Shown here piece by piece: positions 1 through 6,758 of a stretch of DNA of 13,206 nucleotides. Position numbers and translations under genes: made by a program. Positions within the stretch are counted from its first letter, which is position 1. Each line of letters begins with the position of its first letter. The notes under the pieces were generated by a model. The model was not told the DNA's origin and ran no database searches. It worked only from the letters and a program-made list of their open reading frames with translations. Source of the DNA: an uncultured Eubacteriales bacterium (GTDB taxonomy: Bacteria > Bacillota > Clostridia > Peptostreptococcales > Anaerovoracaceae); contig URWB01000066.1 in assembly GCA_900551415.1 (NCBI GenBank), positions 1 to 13,206 on the forward strand, written 5' to 3'.

Positions 1-40
1 TGTCAACAACTTTTGGGTCAATGTTAAGTTTGCTTTTCAT
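1..40 (-). CDS. kamD: Lysine 5,6-aminomutase alpha subunit KamD, N-terminal fragment (cut by window edge)
   Basis: Only the first 13 codons are inside the window; they read MKSKLNIDPKVVD. The ATG at 40-38 follows kamC by 11 bases, and an AAGGAG ribosome site (minus strand of about 48-53) overlaps the kamC stop, so the two genes are translationally close. Two things support the name. The opening residues resemble the start of the large subunit of the adenosylcobalamin- and PLP-dependent beta-lysine 5,6-aminomutase as I remember it. In known lysine-fermentation clusters kamD also directly follows kamC. The enzyme would turn beta-lysine into 3,5-diaminohexanoate. No domain or cofactor residue is visible in so short a piece, so the call rests mainly on gene order. 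Confidence 0.7.
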   Translation of the reverse strand, partial: MKSKLNIDPKVVD

Positions 41-51
41 CCTTTTTCTCC

Positions 52-1815
52 TTATTTCATATATTTTTTCGCTCCCTCAATAATCTCCTTGTTAATTCCT
101 AACATGGCAGCAATGCTGAGAGCTTCCTTTGGAACTTGTGCTTCGCTATCTACTCTATACAGACGGTAGTCCATATATTTGGATATAATATTAATCCTGT
201 CACGGCGGTTCGCGTGTTGAATCTCACGGTTGAGCAGCGTGAAATTGCAATCGGCAAGCCCGCGGACCTGCATATTCACAATGTCCTTCCGCTCGGTCAC
301 AGACTCAAAATGCGTCGTGATCAAGGAAATATACGGTTTTTCAATCAGGTAATCGACCAGACTCTTGGTCAGTGCCGTACCCTCGGTCGGGTTGGTGCCG
401 GAAGCGATCTCATCGATGAGAATCAGGCTGCGCTCCTGTCCCTTATCCAGAATCTCCTTGAGTTCCTCCATCTCTGAGCCGAAGCTGGAAAGCCCGCGTT
501 CGACAGACTGCGAGTCGCCGATGAGAATCTGCATGTAGTTGGAAAGACCGATTTTTGCGTGCTTTGCCGGAACAAAGAATCCATACTGTGCCAAAATCGG
601 AATCTGCCCTGCCAGCTTCAGAGAGATCGTCTTGCCGCCCATATTGGCGCCGGTGATCATCGTCACGCCGTCCGCCAGCGACAGCGAGATTGGACAATAG
701 GTCTTGCCCTTCTCGCGAATGATGTCCTCCACCTGCAGATTGCGGCCATCTTCGAAAGCAATCACATGTTCTTCGGTGATCTCCGGCTTTGTCAAATCGT
801 GCTTCATTGCATAGATCGCTCTGGCCAGCGCCAGATCCAGCGCCCCCATCTTCTCACAGTTTTCGAGAAGCACCGCCTCTTTTTCGGCAATCTTGCGGGA
901 AAGCATTTCCCTCACACGTTCTTCTTCCTGTTCGATCTCGGCATTGAGCTCCTCTGCCGCCTGCACGAATTCGTAGATCTTCTCCGTCGGCTTGAGCTGC
1001 AGCGTCACGCTCATATAGTCCTGATCCGTCATTTCGAGTTCTTCAAGCGATTGAATCATCTCGAAGTCCGGGTGGGATTTGGCGACCACGATATCGAATT
1101 TCGGCGTCAGCTGTACGCCGTATTTTTTTCGCAGCTCCTCACGAGCCTGTTTTTGCTCTCTGCGGATCTGCTGTTCGTATTCTTTTTTCTTTGTCCGATA
1201 CGCGTCCAGCTTCGGACTGAATTCGTTGTAGATATAGAAGGTGTTCATGCGGTCCCTGCGCGGGTCCAGTTCATCGAGCAGATCCTCGGTATCCGCAAGG
1301 AAATATTCCCGCGGTACCGTATCGACCGCCGCTTCTCCTTCCGCGCGCGCCGCGGGCATATTCTCCGCGCGCACTTCGCTCGCGGCGCTGTCCGCAGACG
1401 GCTCGGCCGCGCAGCAGCAGTGCGCGCCTTGATAATCTCCGATTTCGTGCTCCATCGTCAGCTTGCGCAGCTGCCGCATCTGCAAAAGCAGAGATTTGAT
1501 TTCAAACAATTCCACCGTTGAGAGCGTTACCGCGCCGCTGCGCTCGATCGTCAGCGTCGCGTCCTTCACTTCCATAAAGACCTCTTGAATCTTATCGGTG
1601 AGTATCTGGTTCTGTTTTACGAAAGCGATCATCTGCTCCACGCGATCCAACTCGTCACGCAGCTCCGCTTCCTCGCCCGGATAGTAGGGACGGACTTCTT
1701 TCAATTGTTTCTTGCCGAACGGCGTGTTTAAGTCGAGGCTGAACATGACATAATCCAGTCCTGTTTCCCGCCTTGTTTTCACATTCGCCAGTCGTCTGTT
1801 TTTGCCCTGTATCAT
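52..1815 (-). CDS. kamC: MutS-like ATPase KamC of the lysine-fermentation cluster, probable aminomutase reactivation ATPase
   Basis: This is a 587-residue protein with a MutS-family ABC-type ATPase domain at its C-terminal end. Walker A is GANMGGKT (residues 389-396), the signature-like stretch is SSFGSEMEEL (about 443-452), Walker B is LILIDEI (464-470) and the switch histidine is in THFE (501-504). Residues about 200-320 are charged and heptad-like, as in the MutS lever coiled coil. The N-terminal mismatch-binding domain of true MutS and the Smr domain of MutS2 are absent, so a repair role is unlikely. Family knowledge: KamC sits beside KamB and KamD in lysine fermenters and is annotated as an ATPase of the lysine 5,6-aminomutase reactivase. 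An Ala/Glu-rich insert with three cysteines in a row (133-135) covers about residues 130-165. The ATG lies 2 bases after the kamB stop, so the two are translationally coupled. Confidence 0.85.
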   Translation of the reverse strand: MIQGKNRRLANVKTRRETGLDYVMFSLDLNTPFGKKQLKEVRPYYPGEEAELRDELDRVEQMIAFVKQNQILTDKIQEVFMEVKDATLTIERSGAVTLSTVELFEIKSLLLQMRQLRKLTMEHEIGDYQGAHCCCAAEPSADSAASEVRAENMPAARAEGEAAVDTVPREYFLADTEDLLDELDPRRDRMNTFYIYNEFSPKLDAYRTKKKEYEQQIRREQKQAREELRKKYGVQLTPKFDIVVAKSHPDFEMIQSLEELEMTDQDYMSVTLQLKPTEKIYEFVQAAEELNAEIEQEEERVREMLSRKIAEKEAVLLENCEKMGALDLALARAIYAMKHDLTKPEITEEHVIAFEDGRNLQVEDIIREKGKTYCPISLSLADGVTMITGANMGGKTISLKLAGQIPILAQYGFFVPAKHAKIGLSNYMQILIGDSQSVERGLSSFGSEMEELKEILDKGQERSLILIDEIASGTNPTEGTALTKSLVDYLIEKPYISLITTHFESVTERKDIVNMQVRGLADCNFTLLNREIQHANRRDRINIISKYMDYRLYRVDSEAQVPKEALSIAAMLGINKEIIEGAKKYMK

Positions 1816-1817
1816 AG

Positions 1818-2837
1818 CTACATCCTCACGTCTATAATCGGAATATCAGGTATCGCCTTCTGCATTTCCGAAAGCAGCAGCCGGTTGTCAAACGTATAAC
1901 CGGCCGGCGCCCATGGATTGACCGTAATCGCGGCGATTTCAATATTTTTGAGCACGCTGACGCGGAAGCCCTTCTTGCGGAAGATGCCCCAGTCCATGGC
2001 GTTAACAAAAATTTTCGTCGGATCCTTCAGTACGAACTGTACCTGTTTCAGATTGCGGAGGCTGATATCCGAAATGACACTGTTGGTGAAAGCCCCCGGA
2101 ATATATATATATCTGGTATCCTCGTCAATCACGCCGTTAAGCTCTTTCGCCGCGCCCAGACCTGTCACCAGATCGAGCTTGCGAACGCTTCCGTCCGCGT
2201 TGACAAGCATAATCTTATCGTCAAAATTATTTTGGGTAATCGCTTCTCTGTAGATGCCGTCTTCCATCTGCGGTGTCCGGTACAGATTCACGATATGCGC
2301 CGTTTCCTCTACCACCTTATTCATTTTGCGGGAAAGTACGGCTCCGGTAGATAGGATGATCGCGTCGGACGTATCCGGTGACGCGATGGTTTTACGGTCG
2401 ATAGCTCCGTCGATCAGAATCAGTTCACAGCCAAGCGCGAGCATGTCCTGACAAAGCAGCTTCTGCTCCGCGTTGATGACCGGTCCCGCGATCTGCACAT
2501 AACCGGCGTCTCTGACTCTGCAAATGAGCAACTCTCCGATGGCTGTCGAATATTTTGTTTTTTTGAGAACTTCAAGACCGGCGTCCGCCAGGTCATAAAG
2601 CAGGGACGGCACAGCAGCCAGCATGCCTTCCTCCATGTACACGCGCGGTTTTTCTGTTCCGGTTACCAAGTCCTGTGTTTCCCCGTCTCTGCCCGTAGAG
2701 GTGATGCCGAGCGTGATACCCTCGTCGATAGCCTCCTCGATCAGATAGTTGAGCGCTGTCGTCTTACCGGCGTTTTTTGCCATGCCGACAATCGACAAGG
2801 TCTTGTATTTGGTTGATAAATCGTGCAGTAAACCCAT
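1818..2837 (-). CDS. kamB: P-loop protein KamB of the lysine-fermentation cluster, probable aminomutase reactivase subunit
   Basis: The 339-residue product starts MGLLHDLSTKYK. A clear P-loop follows: G18 to GKT at 24-26, in a MinD/MobB-like context (IVGMAKNAGKTT). A conserved-looking TSTGRDGE segment lies at 47-54, and LILIDGAIDRK (about 139-149) probably supplies the Walker B aspartate. Further assignment is not possible by eye. Family knowledge: kamB lies between kamA and kamC in lysine-fermentation clusters and is described as a partner of KamC in keeping the B12-dependent lysine 5,6-aminomutase active. I chose the ATG at 2837 because AAAAGGAAA precedes it. The frame stays open upstream to 2969, but that would run into the kamA coding region and through an intergenic hairpin. 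The stop at 1818-1820 nearly touches the kamC ATG. Confidence 0.82.
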   Translation of the reverse strand: MGLLHDLSTKYKTLSIVGMAKNAGKTTALNYLIEEAIDEGITLGITSTGRDGETQDLVTGTEKPRVYMEEGMLAAVPSLLYDLADAGLEVLKKTKYSTAIGELLICRVRDAGYVQIAGPVINAEQKLLCQDMLALGCELILIDGAIDRKTIASPDTSDAIILSTGAVLSRKMNKVVEETAHIVNLYRTPQMEDGIYREAITQNNFDDKIMLVNADGSVRKLDLVTGLGAAKELNGVIDEDTRYIYIPGAFTNSVISDISLRNLKQVQFVLKDPTKIFVNAMDWGIFRKKGFRVSVLKNIEIAAITVNPWAPAGYTFDNRLLLSEMQKAIPDIPIIDVRM

Positions 2838-2859
2838 GTTGTATTTCCTTTTAGCACAC

Positions 2860-2887
2860 CCATAGGGAGACAGAGGCCTCCCTATGG
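2860..2887 (-). other. Perfect inverted repeat (10-bp stem) in the kamA-kamB gap
   Basis: The arms CCATAGGGAG (2860-2869) and CTCCCTATGG (2878-2887) are exact reverse complements with an 8-base loop. The structure fills most of the 64-base gap between the kamA stop and the kamB start. No U-tract follows on the transcribed minus strand, so it is not a standard terminator. It could be an RNA processing or 3'-end protecting stem that sets a higher level of kamA message than of kamBC, or a weak attenuator. The structure is seen directly; its role is inference. Confidence 0.65.
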
Positions 2888-2901
2888 ATGAACATTGTAT
2901 T

Positions 2902-4161
2902 TTAGTGTTTGTTTCTTTCGTGTCTTGCAAGATGTGCAGGCTCGATCGTCTTGATCTCAGGACCTTCACCCAGAGCGGAAACGCCTTCGTACTTGTAGGT
3001 CTTCTTGCCTGTGCAGTAGTCGCAGGTGCAAGGAAGATCCGGAAGGCTCGGTTCTGTGTAAGTCGTGATGATGCCTTCGTAGTTTCTCAGAATTACCTTG
3101 TGCGGAGTCTGAGAAATTACGTACTGCGGCATTACCGGAGTCTTACCGCCGCCGCCAGGAGCGTCAACTACGAAGGTCGGAACAGCGTAGCCGGAGGTAT
3201 GTCCTCTTAAACCTTCGATGATTTCGATACCCTTGGAAACCGGAGTTCTGAAGTGTTCGATACCCATGGAAAGGTCGCAGATGTAGATGTAGTACGGTCT
3301 TACTCTGTTCTTGCAGAGCAGCTGTACCAGTTCTCTCATGATGTGCTTGCAGTCGTTGACGCCGCGAAGCAGTACGGACTGGTTGCCCAGAGGGATACCC
3401 GCGTCAGCAAGCTTTCTCAAAGCTTCCGCTGCAGTCGGAGTCAGTTCCTTCGGGTGGTTGAAGTGCGTGTTCAGCCAAATTGGGTGATACTTCTTCAGCA
3501 TGTTTACCAGATCGTCGGTAATTCTCATTGGCATTACAACCGGAGTTCTGGAACCGATTCTTACGATTTCTACGTGAGGAATCTTTCTCAGTTCGCTGAT
3601 GATGTATTCCAGAGTTTCGTCTTCTACGCAGAGCGCATCACCGCCGGAAAGCAGTACGTCACGAACCTGCGGCGTCTTTCTGATGTATTCGATACATGCG
3701 TCGATATCTTCTCTGGATCTCGCGCCGTCAGTTTCACCCGCGAGTCTTCTTCTGGTGCAGTGTCTGCAGTACATGGAGCACTGGTCAGTGATCAGGAAAA
3801 GCACTCTGTCCGGATATCTGTGCGTCAGGCCAGGTGCCGGAGAGTCAGCGTCTTCATGCAGCGGGTCCATATCGTCCGCTTCGGATCTGTGCATTTCCGC
3901 AAGAGTCGGAACAGCCTGCATTCTGACCGGATCTCTCGGATCGTCCGGATCCATCAGGGAAGCGTAGTAAGGTGTGATACCTACACGGAAGCCGCCCATA
4001 ACTTTTTCGATGTCTTCTTTTTCTTTTTCAGTCAGATTTACAACCTGCGCGATTTCTTCAACCGTTGACAGTCTGTTTGCGACCTGCCAATGCCAGTCGT
4101 TCCACTGTTCGTCTGTTACATCCTTGAACAGAGGAATGTCTTTCCAATTTCTAATTGCCAT
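2902..4161 (-). CDS. kamA: L-lysine 2,3-aminomutase (radical SAM, PLP)
   Basis: This cytoplasmic enzyme catalyses the first step of lysine fermentation, L-lysine to L-beta-lysine. All signature residues of the well-studied clostridial enzyme are visible at a constant +3 offset. The radical-SAM cluster motif is C128-x3-C132-x2-C135. The PLP lysine is K340 in PGGGGK, and the two lysine-binding aspartates are D296 (CDLSMG) and D333 (VVDAPG). The zinc ligands are C271, C378, C380 and C383. The length of 419 residues is normal. AAGGAG lies 10 bases before the ATG. The gene uses almost only AGA for arginine, unlike kamB and kamC next to it, which suggests high expression. Hairpins lie in the gaps on both sides. 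Assignment as the lysine enzyme rather than an EpmB or glutamate aminomutase relative is supported by the whole cluster. Confidence 0.98.
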   Translation of the reverse strand: MAIRNWKDIPLFKDVTDEQWNDWHWQVANRLSTVEEIAQVVNLTEKEKEDIEKVMGGFRVGITPYYASLMDPDDPRDPVRMQAVPTLAEMHRSEADDMDPLHEDADSPAPGLTHRYPDRVLFLITDQCSMYCRHCTRRRLAGETDGARSREDIDACIEYIRKTPQVRDVLLSGGDALCVEDETLEYIISELRKIPHVEIVRIGSRTPVVMPMRITDDLVNMLKKYHPIWLNTHFNHPKELTPTAAEALRKLADAGIPLGNQSVLLRGVNDCKHIMRELVQLLCKNRVRPYYIYICDLSMGIEHFRTPVSKGIEIIEGLRGHTSGYAVPTFVVDAPGGGGKTPVMPQYVISQTPHKVILRNYEGIITTYTEPSLPDLPCTCDYCTGKKTYKYEGVSALGEGPEIKTIEPAHLARHERNKH

Positions 4162-4201
4162 TTTTTAAATTCTCCTTAAAATTTCATTGTGAGAGTCAAT
4201 T

Positions 4202-4234
4202 TTACGCGCGCCGCGTGATCGGCGGCACGCGTAA
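4202..4234 (-). other. Strong GC-rich stem-loop in the kdd2-kamA gap
   Basis: TTACGCGCGCCGC (4202-4214) pairs with GCGGCACGCGTAA (4222-4234) in 12 of 13 positions around a 7-base loop. A second small palindrome, TAGTC-CTTA-GACTA, lies at about 4239-4252 across the kdd2 stop codon. On the minus-strand transcript the stem is followed by AAUUGAC, not a run of U, so simple termination is unlikely. Because it sits just upstream of kamA, it may stabilise or delimit a processed kamA message, or dampen read-through. The fold is seen; the role is inference. Confidence 0.65.
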
Positions 4235-4249
4235 CATATAGTCCTTAGA

Positions 4250-5311
4250 CTACGCGTACATTTCTTCGAATAACGCTCTGAGACCCGGGTTCTCTCTTAA
4301 GCACTGCAGCGTGATCGCAGCGTGACCCTTGGTGTAGCCGTTGCCGATGATCATGTTTACGTCTTTGCCTACGCCCTCTGCGCCAAGAGCAGCCTTCGTG
4401 AAGGAAGTTGCCATGGAGAAGAAGTATACAACGCCGTCATCCTTACAGGACAGGATGGAAGCCATTTCTGTATTCTCGATGGATACGCAGTTGATAACTA
4501 CGTCAAACAGTTCGCCGTTTGTTAATTCCATGGACTTGTTGTAGAAACCAACCGCGTCGGTCGCGTCCATATGGAAGTATTCGTCAGCAAGGTTAAGTAC
4601 TCTCGCTCTGTCTTCGGACTTCTGGGAGCCAGCCGCGCAAACAACCAGACCGGTTACGCCAGCTCTCTTCTTCGCTTCGTGTAAGCACAGCAGACCGGAC
4701 TTGCCGCCGCCGCCGATGATCAGAACCTTCTGACCGGACTGTACCAGTTTCGCGGTCTGAGCCGGAGCACCTGCTACGTCTAAAGCGGATAACGCTGTCT
4801 TTTCAGGCATATCATCCGGAATGATGCCATAGATACCGGACTGGAATAAGATTGCCTTACCCTTGATGTCAACCTGGTCGATTGCCGGTCTCATCGCAAC
4901 GATTTCGTCGATTCTTAACGGAGTCAGGGACAGGGATACTAAAGTAGCGATCTTGTCACCAACCTTCAAATCGCCCTGGTAAGCAGGTCCGATTTCTTCA
5001 ACGGTACCAAGCAGCATGCCGCCGGAACCTGTCCAAGGATTTTTGTGCTTACCGGCATGCGCAACGATTTCCATCATCTTCGCGCCGATCTTGTCCATTT
5101 CTTCCTGGGTGGTAACTTCCGCAGGCTTTTTGTTTAAGACTCTTCTAACGATTTCTGTGAAAGAAGCGGAGTCGATGTTCAAAGTCTTTACATCGATCAG
5201 AACTTCGTTGTCATAGATTTCCATGTTGTTGTCGATAACATCTGCAGGCTGCGGTAAAACTCCCTTTGGAGAGATAACGCGGTGTGTTCCGTAAGGGCAT
5301 CCTTTTTTCAT
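4250..5311 (-). CDS. kdd: L-erythro-3,5-diaminohexanoate dehydrogenase, copy 2
   Basis: The 353-residue enzyme oxidises 3,5-diaminohexanoate to 3-keto-5-aminohexanoate with NAD+ and release of ammonia, the step after the aminomutases. The nucleotide-binding loop is the family's glycine-rich GGGGKSG (residues 200-206) after a VLII strand. Other conserved blocks are YGTHRVISPKGVLPQPADV (7-25), GKHKNPWTGSGG (87-98) and the C-terminal FFSMATSFTKAALGAEG (297-313). It is closely related to the copy immediately upstream but carries about ten extra residues between 56 and 87. GAGGAGG lies 9 bases before the ATG, and the stop is TAG. Arginine is mostly AGA, as in kamA and kal, consistent with strong expression. 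Why the cell keeps two copies is unknown. Confidence 0.93.
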   Translation of the reverse strand: MKKGCPYGTHRVISPKGVLPQPADVIDNNMEIYDNEVLIDVKTLNIDSASFTEIVRRVLNKKPAEVTTQEEMDKIGAKMMEIVAHAGKHKNPWTGSGGMLLGTVEEIGPAYQGDLKVGDKIATLVSLSLTPLRIDEIVAMRPAIDQVDIKGKAILFQSGIYGIIPDDMPEKTALSALDVAGAPAQTAKLVQSGQKVLIIGGGGKSGLLCLHEAKKRAGVTGLVVCAAGSQKSEDRARVLNLADEYFHMDATDAVGFYNKSMELTNGELFDVVINCVSIENTEMASILSCKDDGVVYFFSMATSFTKAALGAEGVGKDVNMIIGNGYTKGHAAITLQCLRENPGLRALFEEMYA

Positions 5312-5454
5312 TTTTGTGTTCCTCCTCGAAAAAAATAATAAATATATCTTTATGCCGCATGATGATAGGCATAAGTTACTATGTTAATTATATAACATCT
5401 CTTTTTATTTTACCATAGGAAAAATGATTTTTTATTAAATTTATAACAGACATC
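5312..5454 (-). promoter_or_regulatory. AT-rich gap between the two kdd genes with palindromes and a possible weak promoter
   Basis: This 143-base gap is longer than needed for a simple operon junction. It holds two inverted repeats: TTATGCC (5350-5356) with GGCATAA (5368-5374), loop 11; and ATGTTA (5381-5386) with TAACAT (5393-5398), loop 6. On the minus strand the second contains TATAAT, a good -10 box, but the sequence 17 bases upstream (TGGTAA) is a poor -35. No -24/-12 sigma-54 signature is present. The gap may hold an internal promoter with operators for copy 2 and kamA, or RNA structure. Support is limited to pattern matching by eye. Confidence 0.35.
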
Positions 5455-6492
5455 TTACGCGTACAGCTGCGCGAAAAGATTTCTGATGCGCTCGTCTTCT
5501 CTGAGTACCTGCAGCGCGACCTCGGAGTGACCCTTGGTGTAGCCGTTTCCGACTAACATCGTCACGTCCTTGCCGATGCCTTCCGCGCCCAGCGCCGCCT
5601 TCGTGAAGCTGGTCGCCATGGAGAAGAAGTACACCAGTCCGCCGTCCTTGCAGGAAATGATTGAGGACATTTCGGTGTTCGGGATATTGACAACATTGAT
5701 GACAACGTCAGCCAGCTGACCTTCGGTCGCGTCCATGATCTCTTCATACATCGCAACTGCATCGGTCGCATTCACGACCAGATATTCATCCGCGCAGTTC
5801 ACGGACATCGCTCTGTTGATGGATTTCTTGAAGCCGTCTACGCAGATAACGGTACCGTTGATGCCGACCTGCTTTCTTGCCTGCCAGCAGCAGAGGATAC
5901 CGGACTTGCCGCCTCCGCCCATGACCACAACGGTATCTCCCGGCTTACAGATCTTCGCGGTCTGCGCCGGCGCGCCCGCGACGTCCAGTACGGATAAAGC
6001 CAGCGTCTGCGGGATATCCTTCGGCAGCTTCGCGTAGATACCGGACTGGAACAGGATTGCCTGTCCTTTGATATCAACCTGGTCGATGTCCGGTCTGATT
6101 TCGATGATTTCATCGATCTTGAGCGGAGTCAGAGACAGGGATACCATCGTCGCGATCTTGTCGCCTTTTTTGAGTTCGCCTTCGTAATCCGGGCCAACCT
6201 CCGCGACTCTGCCGATCAGCATGCCGCCGGAGCCTGTCCATGGGTTCTTATGTTTGCCTGTTGTATTTACGATCTCTAAGATGATTCTCTTGATTTCTTC
6301 TACATCGCCGTTCGCTCTGTTGGAGATCTCCGTAAAGGACGCGGAGTCAATGTTCAAGGTATGTACATCGATCAATACTTCATTATTATAGATTTCCATT
6401 GTGTTGTCCACAACGTCCGCAGGCTGCGGCAATACACCTTTCGGGCTGATGACGCGGTGGGTTCCGTAAATATCACCTTTTTTAAATTCCAT
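5455..6492 (-). CDS. kdd: L-erythro-3,5-diaminohexanoate dehydrogenase, copy 1
   Basis: The product has 345 residues. It catalyses the same reaction as the downstream copy: NAD+-dependent oxidative deamination of 3,5-diaminohexanoate. Key blocks are YGTHRVISPKGVLPQPADV (9-27), GKHKNPWTGSGG (79-90) and the nucleotide loop GGGGKSG (192-198). SFTKAALGAEG near the C-terminus is shared with copy 2. This is the first gene behind the sigma-54 promoter at 6630-6646 and therefore likely the head of the lysine operon. AAAGGAG lies about 12 bases before the ATG, slightly far but unambiguous. Its codons are more GC-rich than those of copy 2, so the pair is not a very recent duplication. One copy could be specialised for another stereoisomer or cofactor; nothing in the sequence decides this. 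Confidence 0.93.
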   Translation of the reverse strand: MEFKKGDIYGTHRVISPKGVLPQPADVVDNTMEIYNNEVLIDVHTLNIDSASFTEISNRANGDVEEIKRIILEIVNTTGKHKNPWTGSGGMLIGRVAEVGPDYEGELKKGDKIATMVSLSLTPLKIDEIIEIRPDIDQVDIKGQAILFQSGIYAKLPKDIPQTLALSVLDVAGAPAQTAKICKPGDTVVVMGGGGKSGILCCWQARKQVGINGTVICVDGFKKSINRAMSVNCADEYLVVNATDAVAMYEEIMDATEGQLADVVINVVNIPNTEMSSIISCKDGGLVYFFSMATSFTKAALGAEGIGKDVTMLVGNGYTKGHSEVALQVLREDERIRNLFAQLYA

Positions 6493-6619
6493 TTCTTTTT
6501 GTATCTCCTTTTTCTTTTGCTTTTATCATTCATCTCTTTACGGCGCGGCTCATGCGTTGTTTTTTACGAAGAAAGAAGCAGCCGGCGCGCAAAGATCTAT
6601 ATTTGACATATTTCCACTC
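6493..6619 (-). promoter_or_regulatory. 5' leader of the kdd-kam operon
   Basis: If the sigma-54 promoter is used, transcription starts at about 6619-6620, giving a leader of roughly 127 bases before the kdd copy 1 ATG. It contains a GC-rich pair of segments (about 6541-6550 and 6579-6590) that can form an imperfect stem with a long loop, and a purine-rich stretch before the ribosome site. It is too short for a lysine riboswitch and shows no recognised riboswitch core. Confidence 0.4.
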
Positions 6620-6629
6620 CATATTTAAT

Positions 6630-6646
6630 AGCAAGTTTTGTGCCAA
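6630..6646 (-). promoter_or_regulatory. Sigma-54 (-24/-12) promoter for the kdd-kam operon
   Basis: Read on the minus strand, the sequence is TTGGCAC-AAAAC-TTGCT. This matches the RpoN consensus TGGCAC-N5-TTGCW at all fixed positions, with exactly ten bases between the GG and GC doublets. It lies about 138 bases upstream of kdd copy 1 and points toward it. A sigma-54 activator gene is directly upstream, and a matching promoter precedes kal, so a chance match is unlikely. Transcription should start near 6619-6620. Confidence 0.88.
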
Positions 6647-6708
6647 TAGAGAATCGTTGAAATTTCTTGACCCTTTTTTTGAAACCGAACCGTTTTGTAA
6701 TCATATGC

Positions 6709-6743
6709 AAAAAGAGCGAACACTTTTCAGTTCACTCTTTTTT
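6709..6743 (-). terminator. Rho-independent terminator of the activator gene
   Basis: The arms AAAAAGAGCGAAC (6709-6721) and GTTCACTCTTTTT (6730-6742) pair with a single mismatch around an 8-base loop. On the minus strand the stem ends in a run of U. It lies 16 bases after the activator stop at 6759, upstream of the sigma-54 promoter of the kdd operon, so the two transcription units are insulated. The symmetrical A and T runs would also allow termination in the opposite direction. Confidence 0.8.
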
Positions 6744-6758
6744 CATCTTTTCCAAAGC

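Noticed and set aside
585..600. TTGGCACAG on the minus strand inside kamC as another sigma-54 promoter
   Set aside because: The -24-like half is present but no GC-containing -12 element follows at the required spacing.
559..1521. Long open frame (320 codons) on the plus strand opposite kamC
   Set aside because: It lies wholly antisense to a protein with clear MutS ATPase motifs. Its translation is His/Arg/Leu/Phe-rich with no recognisable domain, typical of a mirror frame.
52..1815. DNA repair MutS or MutS2
   Set aside because: There is no mismatch-binding domain and no Smr domain, and its place between kamB and kamD identifies it as the cluster-specific KamC.
2838..2969. Upstream extension of kamB to an ATG at 2969
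   Set aside because: It would overlap the kamA C-terminus and translate the intergenic hairpin; the ATG at 2837 has a ribosome site and opens directly on the P-loop domain.
6493..6630. Lysine riboswitch in the kdd leader
   Set aside because: The leader is only about 127 bases and lacks any recognisable L-box core; a sigma-54 promoter explains the regulation.
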